Below are positions 1-9,065 of a stretch of DNA of 64,000 bases, piece after piece (the stretch's first letter is position 1; the number at the start of each line of letters is the position of its first letter). A program made the position numbers and the translations under genes. This DNA comes from Chitinimonas taiwanensis DSM 18899 (GTDB taxonomy: Bacteria > Pseudomonadota > Gammaproteobacteria > Burkholderiales > Chitinimonadaceae): contig NZ_FPKR01000009.1 of assembly GCF_900119825.1 (NCBI RefSeq), forward strand, positions 147,758 through 211,757. Direction: 5' to 3'. Below the pieces are notes generated by a model, which saw only the letters and a program-made list of their open reading frames with translations, made no database searches and had not been told where the DNA came from.

Positions 1-977
1 TGGGCATCAAGCATGTGATCGTGGCGGTGAACAAGATGGACTTGGTCGACTTCGATCAGACCGTATACGAGCGCATCCAGGCCGAATACCTGGCCTTTGC
101 CGAGCAGCTGGCCATTCCCGACATCCGCTTTGTGCCGATCTCGGCCCTGCGTGGCGACAATGTGGTCAATCCATCCGCCAAGGCACCGTGGTACCAAGGT
201 CCGACCCTGATGAGCCTGCTTGAGTCGGTCGAGGTCGATCACGATGTACACCTCGATGCCTTCCGCCTGCCGGTCCAGTATGTGAACCGGCCCAATCTCG
301 ACTTCCGTGGCTTCTGCGGCACGATTGCCGCCGGCACCATCCAGCCGGGGGACAGCGTGGTGGCCTTGCCGTCGGGCAAGCAAAGTCGCGTGAAGGCCGT
401 GGTCAGCTATGAGGGGGAGCAAGCGTCTGCCCAAGTAGGCCAGGCGATCACGCTGACCCTGGAAGATGAGATCGATGTCTCGCGCGGCGATATGCTGGTC
501 AAGGCCAGCGAAACCCGGCCGAATGTATCGACCGCCTTCGACGCGCACATCGTGTGGATGAATGAGCAGCCCTTGCTGCTGGGTAAGGAATACGCGTTCA
601 AACTGGCCGGCAAGCAGGTATTCGGCCGCGTCGAGCGCATTCTGCAGCGCGTGGATGTCAACAGCCTGGCGGTATCCGAGGCTGAGCAGCTGGCGCTGAA
701 TGAGATCGGCCTGTGCCGCATCAGTGTGAACGCGCCCGTGGTGTTCGATGCCTACCGCGAATGCCGCGGCACCGGCAGCTTTATCCTGATCGACCGCCTG
801 TCCAATGCTACCGCCGGTGCCGGCATGATTGCCGCGGCGGCCGTGGCGGAGGCAAACCCGCTCGCACAGGACGAGCTGGCTCGCCTGCGCGCGTTTGAGC
901 TGGAACTGAACCAGTTGGTGCGCAAGCACTTCCCGCATTGGGAAGCGCGCGATATCAGCAAGCTATTCGGCAACTGA
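1..977 (+). CDS. cysN: Sulfate adenylyltransferase subunit 1 (CysN), 3' part
   Basis: This is the C-terminal part of the GTPase subunit of ATP sulfurylase, which with CysD makes adenosine 5'-phosphosulfate in assimilatory sulfate reduction. The frame is open from the first base of the window, so the 5' end lies outside. The visible protein begins with GIKHVIVAVNKMDLVDF, which holds the NKxD guanine-recognition motif, followed by the EF-Tu-like beta-barrel domains (for example RPNLDFRGFCGTIAAGTIQPGD). It ends at a TGA at 975-977 without a fused APS kinase domain. A strong hairpin terminator follows directly. The GTG at position 15 is internal to the protein and is not a start. Family assignment is firm; the missing N-terminus would hold the P-loop. 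Confidence 0.95.
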   Translation, partial: GIKHVIVAVNKMDLVDFDQTVYERIQAEYLAFAEQLAIPDIRFVPISALRGDNVVNPSAKAPWYQGPTLMSLLESVEVDHDVHLDAFRLPVQYVNRPNLDFRGFCGTIAAGTIQPGDSVVALPSGKQSRVKAVVSYEGEQASAQVGQAITLTLEDEIDVSRGDMLVKASETRPNVSTAFDAHIVWMNEQPLLLGKEYAFKLAGKQVFGRVERILQRVDVNSLAVSEAEQLALNEIGLCRISVNAPVVFDAYRECRGTGSFILIDRLSNATAGAGMIAAAAVAEANPLAQDELARLRAFELELNQLVRKHFPHWEARDISKLFGN

Positions 978-993
978 TTCCCACGCTGTTGAA

Positions 994-1031
994 CGCCGAT
1001 GGCCACCCGCAAAGGTGGCCATCGGCGTTTA
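994..1031 (+). terminator. Rho-independent terminator after cysN
   Basis: There is a perfect 14-bp stem (994-1007 pairing with 1014-1027), loop CGCAAA and then a short T tract. It sits 17 bases after the cysN stop codon. Confidence 0.85.
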
Positions 1032-1096
1032 TATATCTTGCTTTGTAGTCGGGCAGCTGCCCGCTACTTGGGCATTTCACGGCAAAATGGCGCAGG

Positions 1097-1114
1097 GCTG
1101 AAAACGGTTTCAGC
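1097..1114. promoter_or_regulatory. Inverted repeat upstream of the MATE gene
   Basis: Arms GCTGAAA and TTTCAGC are separated by ACGG, 24 bases before the MATE start codon. The form resembles LacI/GalR-type operators with a central CG, but no such regulator is in the window. It is a candidate operator only. Confidence 0.3.
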
Positions 1115-1137
1115 TCTGAAACATCCGAGCCCGCACC

Positions 1138-2529
1138 ATGTCCCGTACCACCACCTCGGCCGTCAAGCCCAGCCTCCTGGCGCTGGCCTGGCCCATCTTC
1201 ATCGAACAGCTGCTGCACCTGACCACCGGCATGGTCGATACCTTTATGGTCAGCCATATCTCGGACGACGCAGTAGCGGCGCTCGGCACGGCCAACCAGA
1301 TCGTCGTGCTGTTCGTGATCCTATTCGGCTTTGTCGGCATCGGCACCAGCGTGGTGGTCACCCATCATCTGGGTGGCGGCGATAGGGCAGGGGCGGATCG
1401 GATCGCTGCCACGGCCATCGGGGTCAATACCTGGCTTGGGCTCCTGGCCAGCCTGTTTGTCTACTTTGCTGCTGAGCCGTTGTTGAAGCTGATGCAGCTC
1501 TCACCCGCGCTGCGCGAATACGCCTTGCCCTTCCTGGCCCTGATGGGCGGCACGCTATTTCTCGAGGCGATGAATCTGGCCATCTCGGCCGTGCTGCGCG
1601 CACACGGCCATACGCGTGACCCGATGCTGGTAGCGATCGGCCAGAACATCCTCAATATCATCGGCAATGCCGTGCTGCTGTTCGGCCTGTTCGGTGCACC
1701 CAAGATGGGAGTAGTTGGCGTGGCGCTGTCCACCGTGTTCAGCCGTCTGGTGGCTTGCCTCGTCATGTGGGCCTTGCTCGAATACCGGATTCATCTGAGC
1801 GTACGCGCGCGTGATTTCTTCGATGTCTCACGCGAGCGGCTCGCGCGCATCTTGCATATTGGTTTACCTGCGGCTGGCGAACAGATCAGCTGGTATCTGG
1901 CCTTCATGACCGTGACCGCGTTTACCGCGCGTATGGGCGATCAAGCACTGGCTACCCAGTCCTATGCGATGCAGCTGGTGTGGGTGGTGGTGCTATGCAG
2001 CGTGGCGATCGGCTTGGCGACCGAGATTGTCATCGGCCATCTGGTCGGCGCCGGTCAGTTCGATGAAGCGTATCGCCAGCTGCTACGCAGCCTGCGGGTC
2101 GGTTTTGGCATCGCGCTGATCGTGGCCGCGCTGGTGGCGCTGTTTGCGCCGCTGCTGCTAGGCATCTTCACCTCTGACCCGGCCATCATCGCCACTGGCG
2201 CCTTGCTGATGCGCATTGGCCTGATTCTGGAGCCGGGGCGGGTGTTCAATATCGTGGTGATCAACTCGTTGCGCGCGACCGGTGACGCGCGCTACCCGGT
2301 GCTGATCGGCGCATTCTCGATGTGGGGCGTGCTCGCCTTCGGCAGCTGGCTGCTCGGCACCTTCTTTGGCCTTGGACTGGTCGGGGTGTGGATCGCCATG
2401 GCTGCCGATGAGTGGCTGCGCGGCATGCTCATGTACCGGCGCTGGAAGCAGCGCAAATGGTTGAAGTATGCGCAGCGCACCCATGCCAAGGTGCAGGCCG
2501 GCGTGCATGGCGAACCGGCCAGCGCTTGA
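1138..2529 (+). CDS. MATE-family multidrug/cation efflux transporter
   Basis: The product has 463 residues with about twelve hydrophobic segments and the typical MATE beginning (LAWPIFIEQLLHLTTGMVDTF), in which the first helix and the VDTFMV motif are well conserved. The two homologous six-helix halves are visible, the second starting near residue 235 (ILHIGLPAAGEQISWYLAF). MATE proteins export cationic drugs or metabolites using Na+ or H+ gradients. The ATG at 1138 is chosen because the N-terminus then matches the family. It is monocistronic between the cysN terminator and the convergent glnD. The substrate cannot be told from sequence. Confidence 0.9.
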   Translation: MSRTTTSAVKPSLLALAWPIFIEQLLHLTTGMVDTFMVSHISDDAVAALGTANQIVVLFVILFGFVGIGTSVVVTHHLGGGDRAGADRIAATAIGVNTWLGLLASLFVYFAAEPLLKLMQLSPALREYALPFLALMGGTLFLEAMNLAISAVLRAHGHTRDPMLVAIGQNILNIIGNAVLLFGLFGAPKMGVVGVALSTVFSRLVACLVMWALLEYRIHLSVRARDFFDVSRERLARILHIGLPAAGEQISWYLAFMTVTAFTARMGDQALATQSYAMQLVWVVVLCSVAIGLATEIVIGHLVGAGQFDEAYRQLLRSLRVGFGIALIVAALVALFAPLLLGIFTSDPAIIATGALLMRIGLILEPGRVFNIVVINSLRATGDARYPVLIGAFSMWGVLAFGSWLLGTFFGLGLVGVWIAMAADEWLRGMLMYRRWKQRKWLKYAQRTHAKVQAGVHGEPASA

Positions 2530-2590
2530 GGCCGCGCGCGCTGATTGGCTTCCCTGAGCCGGCAGCCGCGCGCGCCGGCTGCGCTGCCGC

Positions 2591-5155
2591 CTAGATGCGC
2601 ATGGTTTCCAGCAGATCGGCTTCCAGCCGCACCATGGATTTCGGGTCGGCCAGGGCCGGACCGGAAATCGTAAAGGTGTCTTCGGCGCGCTCGCCCAGGG
2701 TCATGATCTTGGCGGAATGGATTTCCACCCCGTGGGCAGATAGCACGCGCGCGATGCGCGACAGCAGACCCGGCCGGTCGCCCGCCACCAGCGACAGGAT
2801 GTGCAGCTTCTGCTTGTCATCCTCGCGTATCAGCAGCTGCGGTGGCAGGGGAAAATGCTTGAGCGCGCGGCTGAGGCGGCCGCTGAGCGGCGCGGGCAAT
2901 GGACCGGCCTGCTTGAGTAGCTGAGCCAGCTCGAACTCGATATAGCCGATCAGATCGCGGTACTCGGCCTCGCGCCCATCGGCAATATCCACATAGAAGC
3001 TGTCGAGCGCATAGCCCTTCAGCGTCGTGTAGATCTTCGCGTCGAAGATGCTGTAGCCGGCGCGCTCGAAAAACGCGCAGATGCGTGCGAACAGCTCGGG
3101 CTGGTCGGGGCAGTAGACGAGCACCTGCAGGCCTTCCTCGCTCTCGCTCGGCCGCGCACGCACCACCACCTCGTCCTTGTCGAAACGTCCCCACAGAATG
3201 CGGCCATGCCAGGCAATCTCAGATGCATCGTGGCGCAGGAAGTAAACCGCATCGAGCGTCTTCCACAGGGGCTGGTGCGCGTCGTCGCGTAGGCCGTGCA
3301 AGCGCATCAGGCGCAGCGCCTCCTCGCGGCGTTCGTCCAGCGCATCGCTGGTGTTCTGCGCCCCGCCATTCAGATAGCGGCGAGTGGCGCGGAACAGGTC
3401 TTCCAGCAGCTTGGACTTCCAAGCATTCCACACCTTGGGGCTGGTGCCGCGGATATCGGCCACCGTCAGCAGATAGAGCGCGATCAGATGGCGTTCATCC
3501 CCCACCAGCTGGGCAAAGCTCGCCACTGTGTCCGGGTCGTATACATCCTGCTTCTGCGCCACACTGGACATGGTCAGATGCTGCTCGACCAGCCAGGCCA
3601 CCATCTCGGTATCGGCCTCATCCAGGCCGTGGCCCTCACAGAACTCGCGCGCATCGACCTTACCGAGCTGGGAGTGATCGCCGCCACGGCCCTTGCCGAT
3701 ATCGTGAAACAGGGCGCCCAGATAGAGCACCTCGGGGCGCTCGAAGGCTTCGATCAGCTGGGAGCAGACCGGGTATTCATGGTTGAAAGCCGGGGTGGCA
3801 AAGCGGCGCAGATTGCGCAGCACCATCAGGATATGTTCGTCCACCGTGTAGACATGGAACAGGTCGTGCTGCATGCGCCCGACAATCTTGCCGAAGGCCG
3901 GGATATAGCGGCCGAGCACGCCGTACTGGTTCATGCGCCGCATGACCCGCGTGGTGCCGAAAGGCTGGCGCACGATCTGCATGAAGAGCGCCTTGTTGAC
4001 CGGATCGCGCCGGAAGGCGGCATTGATATGCGGACGCGCATGCCACATCGCGCGCAGGGTGCTGGCACCAATGGCGGTCAGCTCGGGGTGCTGTTGCAAG
4101 AGCAGGAAGGTTTCCAGAATCGCCGACGGTTGCTGCTCGTACACCTCGGGATGGGCGATCTGCAGCAGCGCGCCGCGCGCCACAAAGCGCTCGTTCAGCA
4201 CGCGCGGCTCAAGCTGGGTGTCGCCGTACAGCTGCTTGCGGAAGGCTTGGATCAGCAGTGGCTGCAGCTGCGCGACGATGCGGGCCGACAGATAGTAGAC
4301 GGCCATCAGCTGTTCGCTGGCGCGATTGGCCTCGGTATCCTCGTAGCCAAAGCGCTTGGCCAGCGTGTTCTGGAAGTCGAACAGGATGCGATCCTCGCGG
4401 CGTCCAGCGCTCAGATGCAGGGCAATGCGGAACGAGCACAGCATCTGCTCGGCGCGCTTGAGCTTGCGCATCTCCTGACCGGTCAATAGGCCAGCCTTGT
4501 GCAGGCTGTTCCAGTCCTGGCCCAGATGGCAGGCGCGTGCCAGCCAGAGCACCAGGTGCAGATCGCGCAGGCCACCCGGTGCTTCCTTTACATTCGGTTC
4601 CAGCTTATTGACCGAGCCCTGATAGCGGTCATGGCGCTGCTGCTGTTCCAGCAACTTGGCCTCAAAGAAGCTGCGCGGATCAAGCTGCTTGAACACCGCC
4701 TCGACCAGTTCGGCATAGGCAAGCTCGCTGCCAGCCAGCAGACGAGTTTCCAGCAGGGTGGTCTGCACGGTGATATCGCGCCCGGCTTCCTCCAGACATT
4801 CGGCCAAGGTGCGCACGCTATGGCCGACTTCCAGGCCAAGGTCCCATAACAGACCGATAAAGCTTTCCACCTTGTCCAAGGTGGTTTGCGCCGCGCCTTC
4901 CGGTAGCAGCAGCAATAGGTCGATATCCGAGCAGGGAAACAGCTGGCCGCGCCCATAGCCGCCCACTGCCACCAGGGCGGCGCCGGCTTCCATATCCAGT
5001 TCCTGCCAGCGCTGGGCCAGAAAGTCATCCACCAGCCGCGCTTCCTGCTCAAGCAGGGGCAGGGCATGTTCCGGGTCGTGGTAATCGTGATGCACGGCAG
5101 CACGGGCCGCCTGTAGCTGGCGGCGCAGGTCGGCGATCGGGAAGGGGGCATTCAT
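2591..5155 (-). CDS. glnD: Bifunctional uridylyltransferase/uridylyl-removing enzyme (PII sensor)
   Basis: GlnD uridylylates and deuridylylates PII proteins in response to glutamine and so controls nitrogen assimilation. The 854-residue protein has the expected four parts: a nucleotidyltransferase domain with GGYGRGQLFPCSDIDLLLL near residues 64-82, a PII-uridylyltransferase linker, an HD domain with FHDIGKGRGGDHS near residue 480 for the removing activity, and two C-terminal ACT domains near residues 675 and 785 that bind glutamine. Length is close to the E. coli enzyme. The start at MNAPFPIADLRRQ was preferred; an in-frame ATG twelve codons upstream (5191) cannot be excluded, as neither has a good ribosome site. 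Confidence 0.97.
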   Translation of the reverse strand: MNAPFPIADLRRQLQAARAAVHHDYHDPEHALPLLEQEARLVDDFLAQRWQELDMEAGAALVAVGGYGRGQLFPCSDIDLLLLLPEGAAQTTLDKVESFIGLLWDLGLEVGHSVRTLAECLEEAGRDITVQTTLLETRLLAGSELAYAELVEAVFKQLDPRSFFEAKLLEQQQRHDRYQGSVNKLEPNVKEAPGGLRDLHLVLWLARACHLGQDWNSLHKAGLLTGQEMRKLKRAEQMLCSFRIALHLSAGRREDRILFDFQNTLAKRFGYEDTEANRASEQLMAVYYLSARIVAQLQPLLIQAFRKQLYGDTQLEPRVLNERFVARGALLQIAHPEVYEQQPSAILETFLLLQQHPELTAIGASTLRAMWHARPHINAAFRRDPVNKALFMQIVRQPFGTTRVMRRMNQYGVLGRYIPAFGKIVGRMQHDLFHVYTVDEHILMVLRNLRRFATPAFNHEYPVCSQLIEAFERPEVLYLGALFHDIGKGRGGDHSQLGKVDAREFCEGHGLDEADTEMVAWLVEQHLTMSSVAQKQDVYDPDTVASFAQLVGDERHLIALYLLTVADIRGTSPKVWNAWKSKLLEDLFRATRRYLNGGAQNTSDALDERREEALRLMRLHGLRDDAHQPLWKTLDAVYFLRHDASEIAWHGRILWGRFDKDEVVVRARPSESEEGLQVLVYCPDQPELFARICAFFERAGYSIFDAKIYTTLKGYALDSFYVDIADGREAEYRDLIGYIEFELAQLLKQAGPLPAPLSGRLSRALKHFPLPPQLLIREDDKQKLHILSLVAGDRPGLLSRIARVLSAHGVEIHSAKIMTLGERAEDTFTISGPALADPKSMVRLEADLLETMRI

Positions 5156-5221
5156 GGCGGCAGTCTCGCGTAAGCAGACTGTCATTCTCACTGCTTTGCG
5201 CAGCCGCGCAAAGCCTGCTGC

Positions 5222-5662
5222 TCACGGATGTTGCAGAGCAACAAGTTTCAGCCCATCCGGCAAGACGATTTCCCGCCTGAGCACAAAGCCGGCCCGCTGA
5301 TAGAGCGCGATGGCGGGCAGATTGGCGGCCGCCGTCATCACCCGCATCGGTCGCTGCTGCTTGGCCAATTCGGCCAGCAGGCGACGACCAAGGCCGCGGC
5401 GCTGCGCGGTGGGCGCGACCATCAGGCGGCAGATGTCCAGGCCCTGAGCATCGTGCAGATAGCCAAGCGCGGCGAGCAGCACGCCCGCTTCGCGCCAGAC
5501 CAGCACCCGCTCACCGCAGTCCATCAGCTCGGGCAGGCTTTCCCGCAACGGGGGCAGCTGCGCATAGCCAATCAGCTCGGCTTCCTGACTGTAGGCAAGG
5601 CGCTGCAGAGCCAGGAGTTCGGCGGCCTGCAAGGCATCGTGCAGGTCGAGGTGATGCAACAT
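5222..5662 (-). CDS. GNAT-family N-acetyltransferase
   Basis: The product is a 146-residue single-domain GNAT protein. The acetyl-CoA binding motif A is visible as LMVAPTAQRRGLGRRLLAEL and is followed by the usual NLPAIALYQRAGF motif B. The ATG at 5662 has AGGA eight bases upstream, whereas the longer frame starting at 5704 has an unlikely N-terminus, so the short start is used. The acceptor (small molecule or protein N-terminus) is unknown. The gene lies between glnD and map on the same strand. Confidence 0.85.
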   Translation of the reverse strand: MLHHLDLHDALQAAELLALQRLAYSQEAELIGYAQLPPLRESLPELMDCGERVLVWREAGVLLAALGYLHDAQGLDICRLMVAPTAQRRGLGRRLLAELAKQQRPMRVMTAAANLPAIALYQRAGFVLRREIVLPDGLKLVALQHP

Positions 5663-5744
5663 GGCTGGCGTCCTGTGGCTGTGGAAACAACAAGACGCCG
5701 GCAAGGCGGCGTCTTGTGGTGGCTGACTGCTGAGTCGCGGTGTG

Positions 5745-6563
5745 TCAGGCGGCGACGGCGGCCGGTTGCGGCAGGGCCGGGCGTGCCGGTGTACCGGCCG
5801 ACTGGGTCAGGATTTCGTAACCCGTCTCGGTCACCAGTACCGTGTGCTCCCACTGGGCAGACAGCGATCTATCCTTCGTCACGATGGTCCAGCCGTCCGG
5901 CATGGCGCGGATTTCCTTCTTGCCGGCGTTGATCATCGGCTCGATGGTGAAGATCATGCCGGCCTTCAGCTCCACGCCGGTGCCAGGCTTGCCGTAGTGC
6001 AGCACCTGCGGCTCTTCGTGGAATTTCTTGCCGATGCCATGGCCGCAGAATTCGCGCACCACCGAGTAGCCGTTCTTCTCGGCGTGGCGCTGGATCACCG
6101 CGCCGATATCGCCGAGGCGCGCGCCAGGCTTGACCATATCGATGCCCAGCCACATGCATTCGTAAGTGACTTGCGCAAGGCGGGAGGCATGCGAGGCCAC
6201 GGTACCGACCTCGAACATGCGGCTGGTATCACCGTGGTAGCCATCCTTGATCACGGTGATATCCAGATTGACCACATCGCCGTTCTTCAGCGCCTTGTCG
6301 TTCGGGATGCCGTGGCAGATCACCTGGTTGACCGAGGTGCAGATCGCCTTGGGGTAAGGCGTATAGCCGGGCGGGCAGTAATTGAGCGGGGCCGGGATTG
6401 TGCCTTGCACATTGACCATGTACTCATGGCACAGCCGGTCCAGCTCGGCGGTGGTCACGCCGGGTTTGACGAAAGGGGTGATGTAATCGAGCACTTCGCT
6501 GGCCAAACGGCCTGCAATGCGCATTTTTTCGATATCTTCTTGAGTCTTGATGACGATGGTCAT
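5745..6563 (-). CDS. map: Methionine aminopeptidase type I
   Basis: The enzyme removes the initiator methionine from nascent proteins. The 272-residue product matches type I MetAP end to end, beginning MTIVIKTQEDIEKMRIAGR. Expected catalytic and metal ligands are present: His in VICHGIPND, Asp in NLDITVIKDGYHGDTSRMF, His in EFCGHGIGKKFHEEP, Glu in TIEPM and Glu in SAQWEHTVLV. The frame extends four codons upstream to a GTG, but the ATG at 6563 matches the family start. The C-terminus carries a short Ala/Pro-rich tail. Confidence 0.97.
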   Translation of the reverse strand: MTIVIKTQEDIEKMRIAGRLASEVLDYITPFVKPGVTTAELDRLCHEYMVNVQGTIPAPLNYCPPGYTPYPKAICTSVNQVICHGIPNDKALKNGDVVNLDITVIKDGYHGDTSRMFEVGTVASHASRLAQVTYECMWLGIDMVKPGARLGDIGAVIQRHAEKNGYSVVREFCGHGIGKKFHEEPQVLHYGKPGTGVELKAGMIFTIEPMINAGKKEIRAMPDGWTIVTKDRSLSAQWEHTVLVTETGYEILTQSAGTPARPALPQPAAVAA

Positions 6564-6708
6564 GATAGCTAGCACGGGCTGAGCAAAACGGCAGGATACC
6601 GCCAGGCAGGGGCAGGCAGCAATTTGAAATTATTTAATGCCTTGATTGCAAATAGCTTTTCATGTTCGGCGCAGCGCGAAAACAAAGTAAAAAACGGGAG
6701 ACAAGCAC

Positions 6709-7377
6709 ATGCATCTGCAAAAAAATCTTAGCCATCGCTTACTGGTCATACTTGGCCTCGCTGGTCTTATCGTGCATTTATGGGCCCAGCTGGCCGGGCA
6801 GGGCGCGGTGGAATTCATCAGCAAGGCAATTCCGGTCGCCTGCATGATTGTCTGGCTGCACGGCCAGGACAGCCGCTACGCCAAGCTGATCCGTGTGGGC
6901 TTGGTGTTCTCGCTGGCGGGCGATCTCTTGCTGGAAGTCTCACCCGACTTCTTTATCTGGGGCCTCTTGGCCTTTCTGTGTGCGCAACTATGCTATGTGC
7001 TGGCCTTTGCGGGCGCGGCAGCGCGCAAGGCCTGGCTGCGTGCGCTGCCGGTGCTGATCTGGGTAGGCGGCGCCTATACCTTGCTGTATCCGCATCTCGG
7101 CAAACTGGCGATTCCGGTAGCGGTTTACGTGAGTGTGATCGGCGCCATGCTCTGGCGCGCCTTGGCTTTGCTCGACCAGCCCGCCGCGCGCTGGCAGTGG
7201 GCGGCCTGCCTGGGCGCCTTGCTGTTTGGCATCTCCGACACGATCCTGGCCTTCAACCGTTTCTATACCCCGTGGCCGGGCGCCAATCTGGCGGTCATTC
7301 TGACTTACTGGGCGGGCCAGTTCGGCATCGCGCTCTCGGTTTTCCGCAGTGCACGCGGCAATCCGGCAGTTTTCTGA
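6709..7377 (+). CDS. YhhN family (lysoplasmalogenase-like) membrane protein
   Basis: The 222-residue protein is almost entirely transmembrane with about eight helices. It shows family signatures such as SLAGDLLLEVSPDFFIWGL and GALLFGISDTILAFNRF, the conserved acidic residues within helices being characteristic of the YhhN/TMEM86 family, some members of which hydrolyse lysoplasmalogens. GGAGA lies seven bases before the ATG. It is transcribed divergently from map. Enzymatic activity in this organism is inferred only from family. Confidence 0.85.
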   Translation: MHLQKNLSHRLLVILGLAGLIVHLWAQLAGQGAVEFISKAIPVACMIVWLHGQDSRYAKLIRVGLVFSLAGDLLLEVSPDFFIWGLLAFLCAQLCYVLAFAGAAARKAWLRALPVLIWVGGAYTLLYPHLGKLAIPVAVYVSVIGAMLWRALALLDQPAARWQWAACLGALLFGISDTILAFNRFYTPWPGANLAVILTYWAGQFGIALSVFRSARGNPAVF

Positions 7378-7463
7378 TCCAGCGCAATATTGCACTGCAG
7401 CAGTCGCCGTAATCTGTTTGCGAGCCCACCAATCGGTGCGGCAAGTTTACGGAGAACTGCATC

Positions 7464-8054
7464 ATGCAAGGCAAGACCCTCGCCATCCTGACCAGCCTGC
7501 TTTTCGCCAGCCAGGCTTTTGCCGCCGAAGGGGATTGGCTGGTACGCGGCCGCCTGATCCAGGTTGCGCCCAGCGTATCCACCACCGGCGCGCTGGCCAC
7601 GCTGGATGTGGACGTGGACAAGCAGGTCGTTCCTGAGCTCGATTTCACCTATATGTTGACCAACAACCTGGGTGCCGAGCTGATCCTGGGTACGGCCCGC
7701 CATGAGGTGAGCGCCGGTGGCACCAGCCTTGGCAAGGTCAATCACCTGCCGCCGACGCTGACGCTGCAATACCACTTCACCCCGGAAGCAACCTTCCGCC
7801 CCTATGCAGGTGTCGGCGTCAACTACACGCGCTTCTACAATGTGGACCTGCCCGGTCTGCAGGTGGACAAGAACAGCTTTGGCGGCAGCCTGCAGATCGG
7901 CGCCGATTACGCGATCAATAAGGACTGGTTTGTGAACCTGGACCTTAAGAAGATCTACATCAAGACCGATGTCAGCACCGCAGGCGGCGCCGATCTGGGC
8001 ACCTTGAAGATCAATCCGCTGGTGATCGGCCTCGGCGTCGGTACCAAGTTCTAA
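7464..8054 (+). CDS. ompW: OmpW-family outer membrane protein
   Basis: The 196-residue product has a clear signal peptide (cleavage after SQAFA) and then an eight-stranded beta-barrel porin sequence with family motifs: GDWLVRGRLIQVAPS at the mature N-terminus, ELDFTYMLTNNLGAELILG, TLQYHF and FRPYAGVGVNYTRFY, ending in the outer-membrane-type terminal Phe (LGVGTKF). OmpW forms a small hydrophobic channel in the outer membrane. GGAG precedes the ATG. Two hairpins follow the stop codon. Confidence 0.93.
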   Translation: MQGKTLAILTSLLFASQAFAAEGDWLVRGRLIQVAPSVSTTGALATLDVDVDKQVVPELDFTYMLTNNLGAELILGTARHEVSAGGTSLGKVNHLPPTLTLQYHFTPEATFRPYAGVGVNYTRFYNVDLPGLQVDKNSFGGSLQIGADYAINKDWFVNLDLKKIYIKTDVSTAGGADLGTLKINPLVIGLGVGTKF

Positions 8055-8061
8055 GCAGCCC

Positions 8062-8081
8062 GGCCCCGATTCACCGGGGCC
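8062..8081. terminator. GC-rich hairpin after ompW
   Basis: A 7-bp stem GGCCCCG/CGGGGCC with loop ATTCAC lies just after the ompW stop. It has no T tract and may act with the stronger palindrome downstream. Confidence 0.4.
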
Positions 8082-8105
8082 ACAGCCTGCCAGCACGGAA
8101 AACAG

Positions 8106-8136
8106 AACGGCGATGCCTAGGCATCGCCGTTTCTCT
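8106..8136. terminator. Bidirectional terminator between ompW and phaB
   Basis: A perfect 26-bp palindrome (8106-8131) is flanked by TCTCTT on the right and by a T-rich tract on the opposite strand to the left. The convergent gene arrangement fits a shared terminator. Confidence 0.8.
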
Positions 8137-8169
8137 TGGCAGCTTACCTTTCGGCAAGCTGCGCGGCAC

Positions 8170-8904
8170 TTAGAACATATGTTGGCCGCCGTTGATGGCG
8201 ATGTTAGAGCCGGTGATAAAGCCCGCATGATCGCTGGCCAGGAAGGCGATCAGGTCGGCGATCTCCTCCGGCTTGCCCAGACGGTTGACCGGAATGCCGG
8301 CGATGATGCTCTGACGGATTTCTTCCTTCACCGCCATCACCATTTCGGTGGCGATATAACCGGGGCTGACCGTATTTACCGTCACACCCTTACGCGCCAC
8401 TTCCTGCGCCAGGGCCTTGGTAAAACCATGCATGCCGGCCTTGGCGGCTGAGTAGTTGGTCTGGCCGAACTGGCCTTTTTGGCCATTGATGCTGGACACA
8501 TTGATGACGCGGCCAAAGCCACGGTCGGCCATGCCGTCCACGAAGGGCTTGCTGATATTGAATACCGAGTCGAGATCGGTGCGCAGTACCACGTCCCAGT
8601 CCACCTTGCTCATCTTGCGGAAGGTGGTGTCCTTGGTGATGCCGGCATTGTTCACCAGCACATCCACCGGGCCTACTTCAGCCACGACCTTGGCGGCCAT
8701 GGCTTGGCAGGACTCGAAATCCGCCACATCGCATTGATAGGCGTGGAACAGATAACCCTGTTCCTTCTGATCGGCCAACCAGGCCACTTCCTTGCCGGGC
8801 CTGCTATAGGTTGTCACCACGGTATGCCCGCTGTCGGCGAGCTTCTGGCAAATGGCGGTACCAATTCCTCCCATGCCGCCGGTGACGAGTGCGATTCTGG
8901 CCAT
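8170..8904 (-). CDS. phaB: Acetoacetyl-CoA reductase (NADPH), SDR family
   Basis: This 244-residue short-chain dehydrogenase reduces acetoacetyl-CoA to (R)-3-hydroxybutyryl-CoA in polyhydroxybutyrate synthesis. The cofactor motif TGGMGGIG is at the N-terminus, NNAG follows, and the catalytic Ser-Tyr-Lys set is in SSINGQKGQFGQTNYSAAKAG. The KGQFGQTNYSAAKAG and PVNRLGKPEEIADL stretches are characteristic of PhaB rather than FabG. AGGAGA lies eight bases before the ATG. No other pha gene is adjacent, so it stands alone here. Confidence 0.93.
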   Translation of the reverse strand: MARIALVTGGMGGIGTAICQKLADSGHTVVTTYSRPGKEVAWLADQKEQGYLFHAYQCDVADFESCQAMAAKVVAEVGPVDVLVNNAGITKDTTFRKMSKVDWDVVLRTDLDSVFNISKPFVDGMADRGFGRVINVSSINGQKGQFGQTNYSAAKAGMHGFTKALAQEVARKGVTVNTVSPGYIATEMVMAVKEEIRQSIIAGIPVNRLGKPEEIADLIAFLASDHAGFITGSNIAINGGQHMF

Positions 8905-9065
8905 AATTTATTTCTCCTGATTTGCGTGCTTGGATACACCGCTTGTGAATTCGTCTTATTGCGGTGCTCTGAAATATATACCGTGTAATTGCTCCAGTCT
9001 TGTTACGCCGCGACCTGTGCTTATGCATCGGTATAATCCCGCAACACCTCTTCACGATTCTTGAC